The position numbers and the translations under genes are program-made. The notes below the pieces were generated by a model, which ran no database searches, was not told where the DNA came from, and worked only from the letters and a program-made list of their open reading frames with translations. DNA of 64,000 bases from Pempheris klunzingeri (Eukaryota; Chordata; Actinopteri; Acropomatiformes; Pempheridae), in assembly GCF_042242105.1 (NCBI RefSeq), contig NC_092019.1:13078328-13142327 (forward strand), read 5' to 3'. The stretch's first letter is position 1. Every line of letters begins with the position of its first letter. This document shows positions 37,370 to 52,686 of this stretch, one piece after another.

Positions 37370-37535
37370 TTTCATCACAACCATATATTTATATTTATAT
37401 TTATTTTTGCTATTTTTGTCTTTTCTATTGCTTTGTTTTTTTCACTCTCCCTGTTTATATTGTTGCTGCTGTAACAAGAAAATTTCCCCCTATGGGGGAT
37501 CAAATAAAGAAAGTCTCAAAGTCTCAAAGTCTTAA
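37370..37535 (+). mobile_element. 3' end remnant of an L2/Rex1-like LINE
   Basis: The block has TTGCTGCTGTAACAAGAAAA, then TTTCCCCCTATGGGGGATCA, then AATAAAG and a tail of AAAGTCTC units. This matches the usual 3' terminus of fish L2-type elements. No coding part remains. Confidence 0.65.
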
Positions 37536-37854
37536 ACAAAACTGACTGTAAAGTTAAACATGTCAAAATGATTTTGACCCTCCTGTGTCCCCTCCTCCTC
37601 TATCTTTACCTCTACCTATTTACATTCAGTATATAAAACATACTGTAGGTAGTAACATAAACGTAGAGGAGGGCTGCATCTGCATCTGTTGATGTCAGCT
37701 TAAAAATAATTGACTCGTGAAAATCCATATGCTGCTCTCTTTCACCATACTGCTGTTTCCCAGGAGGGATAATGTTTAATCAGTGTGCAAGGCACATGGA
37801 AAAATCCTTGAGAGCATCTGAGATAAACGGTGGCCATGTCAGGCAGTCTGACTG

Positions 37855-37862
37855 TATATAAA
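37855..37862 (+). promoter_or_regulatory. TATA box of trypsinogen 1
   Basis: TATATAAA lies 53 nt upstream of the start codon at 37915, the spacing expected for a pancreatic protease gene with a very short 5' UTR. Confidence 0.65.
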
Positions 37863-37914
37863 CCCACCACATCTGTTCCTGATGTGTGCAGGCTCATCAA
37901 TGCAGAACACAACC

Positions 37915-39171
<1,257 letters not shown>

Positions 39172-39768
39172 AGTCACTTTAGTGGACGGAGCAGAATATC
39201 TGACTATGGCAACTGTTTTAAAACAATAAATGATTAACACCAACTTCAATCTCTGTTTTTCCTGGTTTTGTGCTGTTAGACAAGAAACTGATTTATCAAT
39301 GAGGAGAATCTCCACAGTAAGGAAAAAAGAGAAACAGTGATCTCCCAAAGGGACGAAAAGAAAATATGTCCAAAAAACTCAGAAGACCTGCACACAAATG
39401 AAAAACCACAAATTGTCACAAAAACAAATCAAACTGCCACAAACTGAAATACTTTTCATATTTGAGATAAAATTCCTCATGAAATTACAATGAAAAAGAT
39501 ACTTGTTTGTACATTTTTAAACTAAAACACTAAACAGTGAGCATTCGGTACTTTAGGATTTGACAAACCAGTTTGGCATAAGAGGGAGTTTGAGAGAAGA
39601 ACTATTCAAGACACTTCATAGATAAAGGTACATTTTGACTGCATGTTGATCAAATCAGTAAACTGACACCTAACAATTTAAGGTAACTCAGTCACCCTGG
39701 TAAATACAGTGTTTATTTCATAATGCATTGGATATTTACAACAAAAAATGTTATCTGATATGTATATA

Positions 39769-40005
39769 CACTGTTGCCCATAAAGTTGGAATAAAATGTT
39801 TTTTTACCTCTTCTCATGAAATGATTGTGACAATGTGATTTATTCTTGATAAATAAAGTGTATTTCTTCTCAACTTTATTGATCAAACTCTTCCAAACAT
39901 ATCACAGTGAAACTTAAACCACAATTAACCTTTGCAAACTGTGTATTCAGGCTTTAACAAAATTGGGGGTATTGAACAATTATTCCAACTTTATGGGCAA
40001 CAGTG
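39769..40005. mobile_element. Tc1/mariner-type MITE with perfect 26-bp terminal inverted repeats
   Basis: The 237-bp element starts CACTGTTGCCCATAAAGTTG and ends with the exact inverse complement; the arms match for 26 bp before diverging. TA dinucleotides flank both ends (39767-39768 and 40006-40007), the target duplication used by Tc1/mariner elements. There is no coding capacity, so it is non-autonomous. The near-perfect termini suggest fairly recent insertion. Confidence 0.85.
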
Positions 40006-40007
40006 TA

Positions 40008-40760
40008 TTTATATTTATGTATATGCATGTGTTTGCTTCTGTTCATTCATGTAACAAAAGATGATAATAATAAATACTGCATGGAAACTTACGTGTCATC
40101 AAAAGTATTAAAAAACATGAGCACTGCAGACGATCCCAGAGTAATATTTGAGCCAAAGTATTACTCCTCATTAAAAAAAAGAGAAATTAATTAGATAAGA
40201 ATACAGTATTGATGTGTATAGCCTACAGTCTCATTGTGTGGTAGTAATTGCAGAGGAAATTTGTTGTACATTTGTAATTAATCTGTATTAAGAAAAGCAG
40301 CAGTTGGACAATTTTACACTAGTTTCTATCTTGTTTTTAGTCAGTGTTTTATGAATCAGTGCAGACAGGAAAATAAATATTTCTGACTGGAAGAGAAGGT
40401 CAAAATATAATCACCATGAATGAAATACAGACAACATTTGTTGATATGTAAGTTATTGTGTTTCTCTCCATCATGATGGCGTCTTTTGCACACGACTACA
40501 GGTGATGTGTAGTTGTAATGTGATGCATTTCCCTGAAAGATAAACGGGAATTTTAATAGTATTAAATGCAACATGATTTCCTTTGAACTCCAACAATCAT
40601 TCCAAACAAATTGACGAGTACATGATTTTCACAGAGTCAGCATAGGTGAGCGGTGGTGGGACAAACGCTCACGTTATCAACAGGTTGGCTCCCAGCCACC
40701 AGATGTTTTCTCACATGTTAACAAGATAAAGGTAAAAAAAATGGAATTACGTGTCCTTGG
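40008..40760. other. Spacer between trypsinogen genes, nothing further recognised
   Basis: AT-rich sequence unlike the upstream flank of trypsinogen 1. No exon was recognised. Confidence 0.4.
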
Positions 40761-40797
40761 CCAATCAGATAGCAGAGGGACAGAGGGGGTTTAAAAG
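40761..40797 (+). promoter_or_regulatory. Promoter of trypsinogen 2 (CCAAT and TATA-like boxes)
   Basis: CCAATCAG at 40761-40768 and TTTAAAA at 40790-40796 lie about 50-85 nt upstream of the ATG at 40846. The sequence bears no resemblance to the promoter of copy 1. Confidence 0.55.
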
Positions 40798-40845
40798 GGT
40801 CTGCAGTGCAGCTGAGCTGACACCGAGGTTTAGACAGGAACCACC

Positions 40846-42084
<1,239 letters not shown>

Positions 42085-42143
42085 AGTCACTTTAGTGGAC
42101 GGAGCAGAATATCTGACTATGGCAACTGTTTTAAGACAATAAA

Positions 42144-43681
42144 TGATTAACACCAACTTCAATCTCTGTTTTTCCTGGTTTTGTGCTGTTGGACAAGAAA
42201 CTGCTTTATCAATGAGGAGAATCTCCACAGTAAGGAAAAAAGAGAAACAGTGATCTCCCAAAGGGACGAAAAGAAAATATGTCCAAAAACTCTCTCAAAA
42301 AAACTCGGAAAACCTTAATTGATGTTAAAAGGATTTTTGAGCCTTAACCTTCAGCATCACATTATCACAAGAAAATATTTCTAGTTTCATGGAAGCCATT
42401 TTTATCTCATATTGAGTATAAGATAATTGTTCACATGTAAGCACACACTTTGATAAATGACATAATCACATATTAATACAAAAGTTAACTTTATTGGTTT
42501 TAAGACAAACTGTAGCATAAAATCATATACAACACAGCAAGGCGTCTATCTGGGAAACTCTGAAATGAATGAAATCAAGCCTGACATTAAAGCAAGACCA
42601 TGTGGTTTTTCCAAAACAGTAAACAATAACGGATGTTAAACAACACTGCTGTTGCATTTGGTATGTCATGTGTGGAATGTGTGTTCGTCGGGGTATTTTT
42701 ATAGAAAATCACATGATTTCAGCAATCATATTACAAGTCCACAGAGGAGAAAACTCTTTGACAAACGTGCATGAGAAAAGCTGATAGTCACTTTAAATAC
42801 AAGATGCTGATACATGTCCTTGTTGGAGACCAGAGCCAAACAATTTTCTCTGAAACATTTTAAGTAACAATTTCACTTTCACACGTATAAGTCAAGTAAA
42901 GACCTGTTTGATTTGAAATGCAGACATCTGATATTAAATTCAGTGGTCATACAGTGGTTGCATGTATCCAGAGAAGATGACAACATTTGGACTTTGTAAA
43001 AATGACACAGTTACAATTCAGCTGATTCAGTGTGACCTCTGCAGGTGCAGATTTTTTTATTTTCCATGTTATAATATAGAGATGCCAGGAGGTTGCAGGG
43101 CGACAAAAATGAACGACTGCTCAAAATGTTATTTCAGAGTGTAAATATGTTTTTATCAAACTAAGAATTTCAATAATCTTCCATTTACATACAATACGAT
43201 CTTCATTTCCAAATGCTTGTTTTATTGAAAAGCTGATTTGATTGTCCCAGGGCTGCTTCTGTCTCAGCATTAATGCACTGAGTGTACAAAATATTTGAGG
43301 CATCTTTGACACAGACTTGCAGTCCATTTTGGCACAATCCACCTGCATCAATTTTAAAACTCTCTATCTGCATCCTTTCTGTTCTTCTTGATAGACAGAA
43401 TTATAGAAACTAAAGCAAGTTAAGGGGCGTCTTCTTGCCGAATGACCTTCATGGAAACAAAATTTCCCAATTATTTTATGCATTCAGTGTGTATTTTCAG
43501 GATCTGAAAACCGACAGGTTGAATACGTGCTTGTGAACAAATCCTCCTTTGCTCCATTTCAGTTTCCCTGACTTTTCTAGGTGTGCAATGTTTCTACATT
43601 TTCTAATATTTGACTAAAGGACCCCTGTGTTAAAGAATGCTAAAAAAAGTTGATATACATATAGAGGTGGCATTTTGGTTG
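42144..43681. other. Trypsinogen 2 3' flank and 3' UTR of gene G
   Basis: No exon recognised. The first 150 bp are duplicated trypsin flank. Near the gene G stop, a minus-strand AATAAA at 43221-43226 is a likely poly(A) signal about 455 nt past the stop. Confidence 0.4.
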
Positions 43682-46600
43682 TTAAACCTGGCCTCTAGCA
43701 TGCTGCAAATAATGCTGATAAAGGTCTGAAATGGCAGAATATGTAATACCACAAACAGCGCACTTAACGCCATCTGAAGACCCTTCATTTGATATGCTGG
43801 CATTTTGGGTCACGTGTCGTTTCACAGTTCTTAATGGTGTAATGGGTTTTCCAATTGCATTTTCATCTGTTCCATCATGACTCGTTTCTCTGTCTTGGAT
43901 CCAAGGCGTGCTGCCTGGACGCTGGGAGGTTTTACCCAAATCATGATCCTGATTTTCAACAAAGGAAATCATGGGCACTAGAGGCAACCCTTGAGGAACT
44001 GGGCCTGAATATTTGTATAAGGGGCTTGTAGGAGAGTTGTTTTCCTCAGGTTCTGGATGTAATGTAGCCAAATGGTTGTTCATGGGAGGGCTAAATATTT
44101 TCTTGCTAGACTGTGTAGTCTGATCATCTATGGATAAATCGAAACCGGAGTGCTTGTGCGTGTCTTGCGTTGAGGAATGACAAAGCTGGTGGCTGAACAG
44201 CAAATCTAGAGTCTTAAAGCTGTATCTGCACTGCTCGCATTGATAAGGCAGAAAGGCTTTCTTGTGCCTGACCTGAATCCACTGGAACTCTGGGTGCTCG
44301 CTCATGTGTTTCTTGTATAGCTCCACAAACCGAAAACCTTGGCCACACTGGGTGCAAGTAAACCGTCCACGTCTGTGTCGATGGACTCTCTGATGATGCC
44401 ACAGTTTTTTCCAGTTTTCTAGAGTCTTACCACAACAGGCACAGGTGTAACTTTTCCCCGGGGCGTGAGTGAGCATGTGGGCTCGCAGTCTGCCCATGTG
44501 TCTGAACAGTCGGCCACAGCTTGGACATAAATATTTCCTGGGGTCTGAGCGGTTATCTAGTTTGTTTAATTTGGACACGAGGTGGGAGAGATGGTGAGCT
44601 GGTATGACTGTTGACTGGAACGGTTTCTTTGAGTTTGCAAAGCGCTTCTTGCGGATGGTCTGCGATGGTTTCTTCTGTGTTTCACAATTTCCTGCTGCGA
44701 GAGGAGAAGCTGAATTCTGTCCTGACGAGCACCTCAGTGCAGGCACCGTGTACTGTATTAACGACATGGTCTCTTCCTCTTTTATCGCAGAGCTGGAGGT
44801 GTTTCTCCCTCCTCTACACTGACTGCGATGGGAGTTAAACTCAGACAGCACGCCGAACAGCTTGTCGCAGTACAAGCAGCGATAAAGCTTTGCGCCGGTG
44901 TGGGCTCTCATGTGGCTGTTGAACTCCTGCAGATGGTCAAACACATTCTTGCAGATGTGGCACGTGTACGTTAGTGAAGGCTTTACTGGTTTGTTGCCAC
45001 TGCTTTGCGAAGGTCTACAAGTGTGATTTTTTGCATTGCTATAATGAGTGAATGATTTTTCGCACCGTGTACAGTTGTAACGCTTCACAGACCAGTGTGT
45101 GAGCTCATGCACGCGGAGGAAATAAGCCTGTCCGAACGCTTTGCCACAAATATCACATTTATAAGGCTTCTCTCCGGTGTGGACGCGCACGTGTCTTATG
45201 AGGGCAGACTTAAACGGGAATGTTTTACCACAGTACTGGCACACTTTCCTTTCTCTCTTTTCTGTGGAAGCTGTTTTTTGAAGTCCTGGACTGCTTTCAT
45301 GGTCCTTCCCTCTGCTGCATTTTTCAGACCGATTGTTCTCAGACTCCTGGTCCAGCACCTGTGCATGCATCTTCATATGAGAGGCGTACTCGGAGCAAGA
45401 GAATTTGATCTTGCAAAACGGACATTTTTGATATATGTTGCTCTTCCTGTGCGTCTTGAGATGAAGATTTAAGTTTGAATTTTTGCTAAAACCTTTGCCG
45501 CATTCAGGGCATTTGAAAGGTCTTTCTCCTGTATGGATACGCTGATGGATGATGAACTGAGACAGAAATTTAAATATTTGACCACAGTAACCACATTTCA
45601 ATTGTGTTTTCCCCCCTTTTTTAGCGTGGGTGACATTTGCATTGGCATCTGAGTTACCCTCCAAATCACCACAGTCCGTTTTTTGTTGAGTGTCACTGAT
45701 GCCTTCACGGCCCTCAACAAGATCCTCTCTCTGCAACAAAACATTGTTTATTCTCCTTCTCCTTTTGCCGCCTCTCTTGCGCCTCAAAGTGGTTTGCTGA
45801 CTGTTCGGACCCTCAGATTTAACTGTGGTGTTGGCACTATATTGTAAAGACTTAGGACTATTTGACTCTGACACAGGATTTAAATCATCCACCTCTATCT
45901 CTACATTCTCAGCCTTCACAGCAGGGGGGACCCTGTCGGGTTTAGGTGGTTCTTCAGAAGATGTTGGGACGTCCGTGCTAGGGGGCTCTGCACTCTGCAA
46001 CTCTTGTTCTTTGCAGTTCTTTGGAGATTCAGGACTACTATTTGGTTGCGACTCCTCCCTGCAATTCATGTCAGCTGACTGTTTTATTTCGGGGTCATCA
46101 CTCTGAGAGGGGCTAACCAAGTTTGGACTGTTCAAACCCTCTGAAGGAATAATTTCAAGTTCAGCTGCTGGCTGAGAACACAGCCCTCTTTGTGATGATG
46201 CATTGCCCTTCAGCTCCGTCTGGTCCTGTTGTGCTTCTCCAGACTGTTGGGAGAGTTGTTCGGCCTTTCCATCTGAATGTGTCTCTTGTTTTTCAGTGTT
46301 AGGTTCCACCTGTTTATCTATCTCTGCTCTCTCCCCAAAGCCTGTGTCATTGCTCAACACTGATGAAGCTTCCTGGGAAACATCCAGCCTGGACACTTTT
46401 GCTGGAACTTGCTGATCAGCCGGTTTGGCCCTTCTTCTTTTAATACCTTGAAAGTTCAATGTAGTACTACTTTCTGTAGGAGCTGTTTCAGTTTGCCTGG
46501 GGTCTACCTTGCTATCAGACTTTAAATCCTGTGTCGAAGGGTGTTGCTCTCCTCTACTCCTCAGTCTCCGTGCTGGGCTGCTTACATTATCAGCTTTAGC

Positions 46601-47914
46601 AGGAGCGGCAGAAACACAAGCCGCAGAAGCCTTAGAAACCACAGTTTTAAAAGCTTCCTTTTCTGTTTTTCTTGGTCTTCCTCTTTTTCTTTTTGGCAGC
46701 ACAGGGACACTATCTCCTACTTTGCCATCAGAGACAGTATGAAGACCAGACATCTCATCATGAGGTGAATTATTGATTAAGGGACCGTCTATGGCGTTAG
46801 GTACATCATCACTGTTGTGGTTCTCTAAGCTTGTTGGCAAAGGTATCGTTGTGCTGATCTCCTCGTGCTGAACTGCATCAAGACCTGCAAAATCTGGATC
46901 TTTTTTGTCTTTAGTCAACAAGGCTTTCATTTTACGAGGACGCCCGCGTTTTCTGCGGACCTCTGCAGGCTGTCCGTGACTGTCTGTTGTAGAGCTGCAC
47001 ACACTTGCAGATGTCACTTGAGGCTTTGCCTCCGTCCCCACTTGTGGTGATATGGGCTCACTGTGTTGACAATTTGTTCTGCCTGCTGTTTCAGGGTTAA
47101 CACGGGCATCAGACTTCAGGTGCCCAGATGAGTGGGATTCAGGTGCAGGCTGAGTCAGTTCTGTTGCTTTCATTTCCTCTCCCCACCTGGACTCCAGGTC
47201 TTCCTCACCTCGTCTCTGTTCTTCAGGTATCTGTTGAAGAAAAAAAATGCATTTATCACAAATGTGGTAATGGTACTGCTGCACAAGTCTCCTAAAATGG
47301 CATTAAGATTAAGACATACAAAAATCTAGACGGCAAGGCAATTAGATCCTACAACAGTCTGGTGTCCAGTAGAAGACCACATGCTTGTGAAAATGCATGC
47401 AAACATAGATGTGAAGCTAAAATACAAATCTTGACAAATAAATATGCTCTATCTCTCTAAAAGCAGTCAAACTGCTTTATTGAATTTGAAAATGAGTTAA
47501 TTTACAGCCTTACAAACTGCCCTCCCTTCATTTGGATGCCATAAGCCCAACATAAATCAACACAATGACTCACTGTATATTCAAATAGTAAAAATGTACA
47601 TAAAAAGCATATTCAAATACATGCAAAAACAAAAAAGTCACAGCAACAATAGCCCTTAAATGAGCCCTTAGGATTAAAGGTTTATAAACAAAAAAATGCA
47701 CCAATATTCAATACAGCTAAAGATGAATTTTGCTGAATACTGTAACGGACGGCATAATTTTGGGGTGAAATCTCTATTTGTCTTTCTCACTAGCTACCTG
47801 CTTGCAGTCCAAAGGGGCATGAATGGAACTGCGAGGATGTGATGCCGCAGAAGTTAACTCAGAGACTGAATTTTGGTCACTGCTTCCTCTGCTGAAGGAC
47901 ATTTTACTCCCCAT
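43682..47914 (-). CDS. C2H2 zinc-finger protein with 13 fingers and AT-hooks (gene G)
   Basis: The main exon is 47230-43682 (acceptor TTTTTTTTCTTCAACAG). A probable first coding exon is 47914-47798 (start MGSKMSFSRG, donor CAG/GTAGCT), joined in phase 0; total about 1221 aa. If that exon is wrong, translation would begin at a later Met near 47170. Two GRPRK AT-hooks (KKRGRPRK-like contexts near 46950 and 46670) and a basic KRGGKRRRR cluster precede the fingers, with long Ser/Glu/Pro-rich linkers. Thirteen fingers run from CGYCGQIF to CEQCRYSF, and the last residues form the family finger CAVCGITY ... DLYQHYLQHARGQV. Some fingers use HTGERPF or HTGEKPY linkers. The likely role is DNA binding in the nucleus, with AT-rich DNA contacts through the hooks. 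Confidence 0.82.
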
Positions 47915-49440
47915 GTCAAGAGTCTGTGGATTAAAAGTTGTAACACATAAAAACAGCGACGTGTATTCCTACAGCAAAACAATGTCACATTACAATAGCT
48001 GTAAAAAAAACAAAACTGGCCAAGCAACTTTATTATTATCGCTGGCCTGAAAAATCAAAGTTATGCATTCTCCAAAGGAGAGACATCTTAAAGTGCATAC
48101 ATGCTAATCCCATTTCATCGCATTAACTTCAAAGTATTGCTCAAAGGTGACAAAGACCACTAACACTTTCAGGCAAGTTAAGTTGGTTTAAATCAGCTGC
48201 AAATCTGGACCAGAGAGAAGGCTGCTGCACACAATCAGAGGGTCTATAACCTGCAACCACCTAATTTGCCCAAACAACAAAGTTTTTAACAACAACAAGA
48301 ACAACTTTGTGACTTCCTAATCTAAACCTCTCCAGAAAGATAGGCACGTAGGAGAGTTTGAGAGTCAGTTTTATAGGAAACTACTGAAAAGAAAAAAAGC
48401 ACCTAAAACAAACAAAATGCCGGTTTGTCGTGAGGCCAGTTTACCTAATGCTTCACTACATTTCAGGGAGAAATACTGTACTTTTTACTCTACTACTTTT
48501 ACATGAGTTAAAGTTAGTTATTACTTGGCACATTAATACTGTTATTAAAAGAAAGAAAGATAGAGACCACACTTGTGCATCTTTTCATTACATCTTACCA
48601 CATGTGTAACTGTTTATGAACTATATAAGATGAGCTCCATCCGCATCAAATTGTTGCAATCAATGGATAATAATCCAATAATGTAAAAAAACAAAAGTTA
48701 GAACATGTAAAACAGCAGAACACTACAGGAGGCAGCTTTTCTGCATAACGACACTATTGCTTTAGTAAAATAAATCTTCATACGGGGGCTTGAATGTTGA
48801 AAATTGAATGTGAAGACTTTTCTCTTCTCTATTCACAAACGATCACACATTACATACACATACAAACTAGTAATACCAAGTCTCAAAGTAGGGTGTTGCT
48901 ATTTGTACTGCACCAAAAAGGCATCTGATGTGTGTAACAGGTAATGCGAAAACATCTGCACTAGTTTGTCTGGACAGATGATGGCTGCTAGTTTCAGCTG
49001 ACCTCTCATCTTCAGGCACTGGCACATCTCACCACATGATGGGAGTCTTTTCTGGTGAGCACAGGAGCAAGTGGCTCTCAATTATGACTATATTATGCCA
49101 ATGCTCACACACTAAACTCACCAAAACACAAGTGTGTCACTTGGTGACTTACATATTTACAAGTCATCTATAGCCGATGCAGCAGCTTCAGCATCCAGCC
49201 ATCAGTTGTGATTAAAAGCTATCAAAAGCATGAATAACAATGTGAGATTAGGCGTTATCTTTGGTAGGCCAGATAGCTAGCTCCGGTTATTTAACGTTAC
49301 AGGCCACACAAACCTACCCGTTACCTACAATGTCAGCTCATATGCCTTTCCTCACAGCTAATAACGCTTATGCGGGGTGTCTCACGACACTGGTAAATAA
49401 CTGTGATGGGTGGTAGTAAACACAAAGTGCTTGCCTGCGT
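47915..49440 (-). other. Presumed 5' UTR intron of gene G
   Basis: An acceptor-like TTTTAATCCACAG precedes the first coding exon (boundary 47923/47924). The stretch upstream lacks exons I can recognise and likely connects to a noncoding exon near 49.4-49.7 kb. Confidence 0.35.
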
Positions 49441-49800
49441 GGGGGAGAGTCAAGACTGGTCTCCTCGTAGCCATGCACTGACCGCTGCTCAGTTAGCTAG
49501 CATTTGCTAGCCCAAAGCTAACGTATCTGTCCTTTCGTGGCCGTCCGGCACTTCTTACAAGCGGGCATTGGCCTGGGAGCTGGGCTGTTAGTGCGGACGA
49601 GGCTTTCTTTTCTTCTCGGAGCAGTTTGCGGCGGAGAGACACTGGATACCCACGCACAAAGCCACCCGAAAAAGTGTCAATCACGCCGAACACACAGTGG
49701 CCGCTTTAGGTGCTGTGGGAAGTTTGGCAATCACGAGTTGTTCTGTAACTTCAAAAGTGACAACACGACTCAAAAGGCGTGCATTCTTGTTGTGTGTGTT
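49440..49800 (-). promoter_or_regulatory. CpG-rich promoter region of gene G
   Basis: A CpG- and TAGC-rich block like those at the other zinc-finger gene starts. No TATA box is evident. The transcription start was not located. Confidence 0.35.
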
Positions 49801-51066
49801 GGTTAGATATAACGTTTAAGGACGGGATGAATTAGTGCTATAACTGCATATTATCATATTTTTATGCAACATTATCATTAATATTTATGTGTCGTTTTTT
49901 CTATACGTGCTCGGTTTCGATGCTCGTGTTTGTTTAGATTACAAGCACGCAAATAGCACGTGAACGCCGCATGCACTCTTGTGGATATTGGACGCAAAAC
50001 AGCGCCTTGATTTGCTTCGAAATGGCCCCCTCTGCTGGAGATTAGGGCCACACGACAGACAACAGACCATGCAATAGATTCTGGAAACATCCCTGAGGAA
50101 AAGGGGGCTGTCATTATTAGGAGCTGAGAATAAGGGAGAAAATATGATGAAAAAAATTAGGCACAGACTCCATAGGTAATAAAACTGTGTGAAGAATTCT
50201 CAATAAATAAGTCTGAAGTAATCGATAGAAGATCTATTTCATACACCTTCTGCCACCAAATCGAACTCTCCACAACACATATGACAATATAGCCAAACCT
50301 GATTTTTGAACCTATTCTTCAGTTAAGTATTTTTTTAAATTCAGTTTCTAGATCTTAATTTTTATTTTTTTGTCATATTCTTACTTGCATTTACTGTACT
50401 GCAATTAACTGTATCACATATCATACACTGCCATCAACTAATATTTGTACTGCGCTCAGGTTAAAAACACAACACAGTCAGTCCATTGATCGTGTGAATA
50501 ACATTAATACAACAGGCTGCATTATCCCATGAACACACACACACACAGCGAGCTTGAAAATATAGTTTAATACAACATATACTGTATTCTTAAAGTTTGA
50601 ACAAGGCTGGTCAGAACCACAGCCCACAGCCTCACAACACATTCTGATCATACTAAAAACATATTTTAAAAAACAAAGAACAGAAAACCCATTTATAATA
50701 CGGTACCTGGTTATCCCAACAAACATGGGTAAACGTTGCTCATTCATTTTGATGATGAACTTCATTGAATTATATTTTCTATAACCATTGTGGGGACACC
50801 GATTTCAGACTCTTGGAAAGTCAACATTGGGACTGTTTGCTTACAAAAGAAGTCCAGCTTAATTAAGATGCATGTCTGTTGTCACAATTCATTCTGGACT
50901 TCTTTACTATTAAATATAATCTGGAGAAAGCCAGCAAGCATTGTGTTCCTGTGCGATGGACCGAAACAAGTAAATGCTATTCAGCCAGGAGACTGCTATG
51001 TTGATGTTCTTGGTCCATAATAAACACAAAATGTGACATGCAAATGGGAGTGCCTCTTTAGTTTTG
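49801..51066. other. Intergenic and 3' UTR of gene H
   Basis: No exon recognised. A short CA run lies at about 50533-50547. A minus-strand AATAAA at 50361-50366 is a possible poly(A) signal for gene H. Confidence 0.35.
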
Positions 51067-52686
51067 TCAAGTCTTAATAGGGACAGATGAGACTACTTGG
51101 TAAATCACCTCAGCAGGTTTGTCTGGTCCGCTTTCAACAATGTAACAATCATCATCCTCCATCTCCACTCCTGCTTTCCCATTCACAGGAGCCGCCCCTT
51201 TCCCTTTGTCCAGACCGACAGCCATGCCTTGGTCTGTCTTTATTTTACCAGAGGTTGGAATCCCAAATTTTCTCTCAGCGTTCATCTGAGCAGGATTTGG
51301 GTTCGCCACTGGTGCCGCCCTCTTAAATTTGTAGTGCTGTCTGCCACCTCGCACGTGCTGAGCCATGAACTCCTGTGCTTTGACACACTTGTGCCTCTGA
51401 AGCAGCTGAGAAGTTTCAAAAGGCAAATGACAGACTCGACAATTGAACCCATTCGATGCAGAGGATGTCGGCGTTGGTTTGCTCGGCGCACCTAATGCAG
51501 AGTTTGTGGGCGTCTTCAACTGCCCGGAGAGAGAGACAAGAAAACCCTGACTGCTTTTAATAGAAGCGCTGGGATTTAGACTCTGGCCCATCAGTGGAGG
51601 GCAGACAGTGATGTAGGGCTTGGATGCCCTGGGATTCTGACTCTGCAACTGAAGGGACGGAGTAAGATGAAACCCCGGTTTGCTTTGATTGCATGTTTTG
51701 ATGTTTTGATTTTTCAACTGCAGCATGGAACTTCTTTTCCTGGCTGCACTGAGATTCAGGCTTTTCAGCTGTAGAGAGGGAGTGGCCCGAGGCTGCAGAG
51801 CATTGAGACTCTGACTCCTGCCTGTAAATGCTTCATTGAGCCCCCTGTTGCCCAGCGGCCTCGCAGTGATGAGTTTGAATTTGGTAGCCGTGTTGGGTGA
51901 GTTACAAACATGGAATCGAGGTACTACCTTCTTGCTGGAGAGCAGCAGCCCACATCCTATACATCCAGAAATTTTATCGATGACATGAGAGCTGTGGTGG
52001 GACATGAGAGAGGTCTTTGACATGAAACACTGCCCACATTTATTGCAAGAGTAAGGCTTTTTCTTGTTAAATGTGCGCGCTGTTTGCAACAACACAACAG
52101 GCTGGTAAAGTGGCCAAAGATCCACTGTTGGTGCACCTACACCTGCAAAAATGTTCTTCATGTCTGTTGTAGACAGGTTAGGATTTGGGAGAGAGGACGC
52201 TTGCGACACAGAGGGGTACAACCCAGGCACTTGTGAAATCTGCGCCAACTGCATGGGGAGTTGTGGCATAGCTGATCTAATGGGTACTTGCGACACAGGC
52301 TTCCCAGGCAAAGTAATTGTTGGCACATTGTTCAATTTAGGCTTCTTCCAGACCACCTCACCCGTCTGTAGTCTTTTCAGCTGCTTCTCCTCCTCCATGC
52401 GCTTCTCCATTCTGCGCTTCCTAATTGTTTCATGATCAAGCACTTGGTGTCCTGGTTCATGTTTAGTGCTGTGCTCCAGCATGTCACTGTACTCGGTGAA
52501 CTCGGTCCCACAGGAGCAGATGAAACTTGCAGCGGAGCACACATGCTCCTCCAGGCATTTCCGACTTGCAAATATCTGCTCACAGCTGAAGCAAAAACGA
52601 CCGGCGTTCAGCAGGTCTCTGCCCAAGCCATCCTCCATGATATCTAGCATCTTTTGACTCCCTCTCTCCATGACCAGGCTAGGCAT
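51067..52686 (-). CDS. C2H2 zinc-finger protein of about 539 aa (gene H)
   Basis: The coding exon has its acceptor at 52733 (CCTTGTCTCCAG). The first Met in frame is at 52686 (MPSLVMERG), and the frame is open to the stop at 51067. Reading from exon 53257-53490 in the joining phase meets a stop, so that exon is taken as 5' UTR. Fingers: CFSCEQIF, CSCGTEFTEYSDMLEH, CNKCGQCFMSKTSLMSHH, and CRVCHLPFETSQLLQRHKC; spacing is irregular. A charged helix (RRMEKRMEEEKQLKRL) follows the second finger. A middle region repeats a motif like SLQLKSLN several times. The C-terminus has an acidic DDDCYIVE that resembles a SUMO-interacting motif. The N-terminal fingers are most like those of gene I. It is a probable nuclear protein of unknown target. 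Confidence 0.8.
   Translation of the reverse strand: MPSLVMERGSQKMLDIMEDGLGRDLLNAGRFCFSCEQIFASRKCLEEHVCSAASFICSCGTEFTEYSDMLEHSTKHEPGHQVLDHETIRKRRMEKRMEEEKQLKRLQTGEVVWKKPKLNNVPTITLPGKPVSQVPIRSAMPQLPMQLAQISQVPGLYPSVSQASSLPNPNLSTTDMKNIFAGVGAPTVDLWPLYQPVVLLQTARTFNKKKPYSCNKCGQCFMSKTSLMSHHSSHVIDKISGCIGCGLLLSSKKVVPRFHVCNSPNTATKFKLITARPLGNRGLNEAFTGRSQSLNALQPRATPSLQLKSLNLSAARKRSSMLQLKNQNIKTCNQSKPGFHLTPSLQLQSQNPRASKPYITVCPPLMGQSLNPSASIKSSQGFLVSLSGQLKTPTNSALGAPSKPTPTSSASNGFNCRVCHLPFETSQLLQRHKCVKAQEFMAQHVRGGRQHYKFKRAAPVANPNPAQMNAERKFGIPTSGKIKTDQGMAVGLDKGKGAAPVNGKAGVEMEDDDCYIVESGPDKPAEVIYQVVSSVPIKT

Noticed and set aside
49425-49445. GC-AG type donor (CAG/GCAAGC) for a gene G noncoding exon
   Set aside because: The match is suggestive, but nothing else defines the exon, so it is not listed as a feature.
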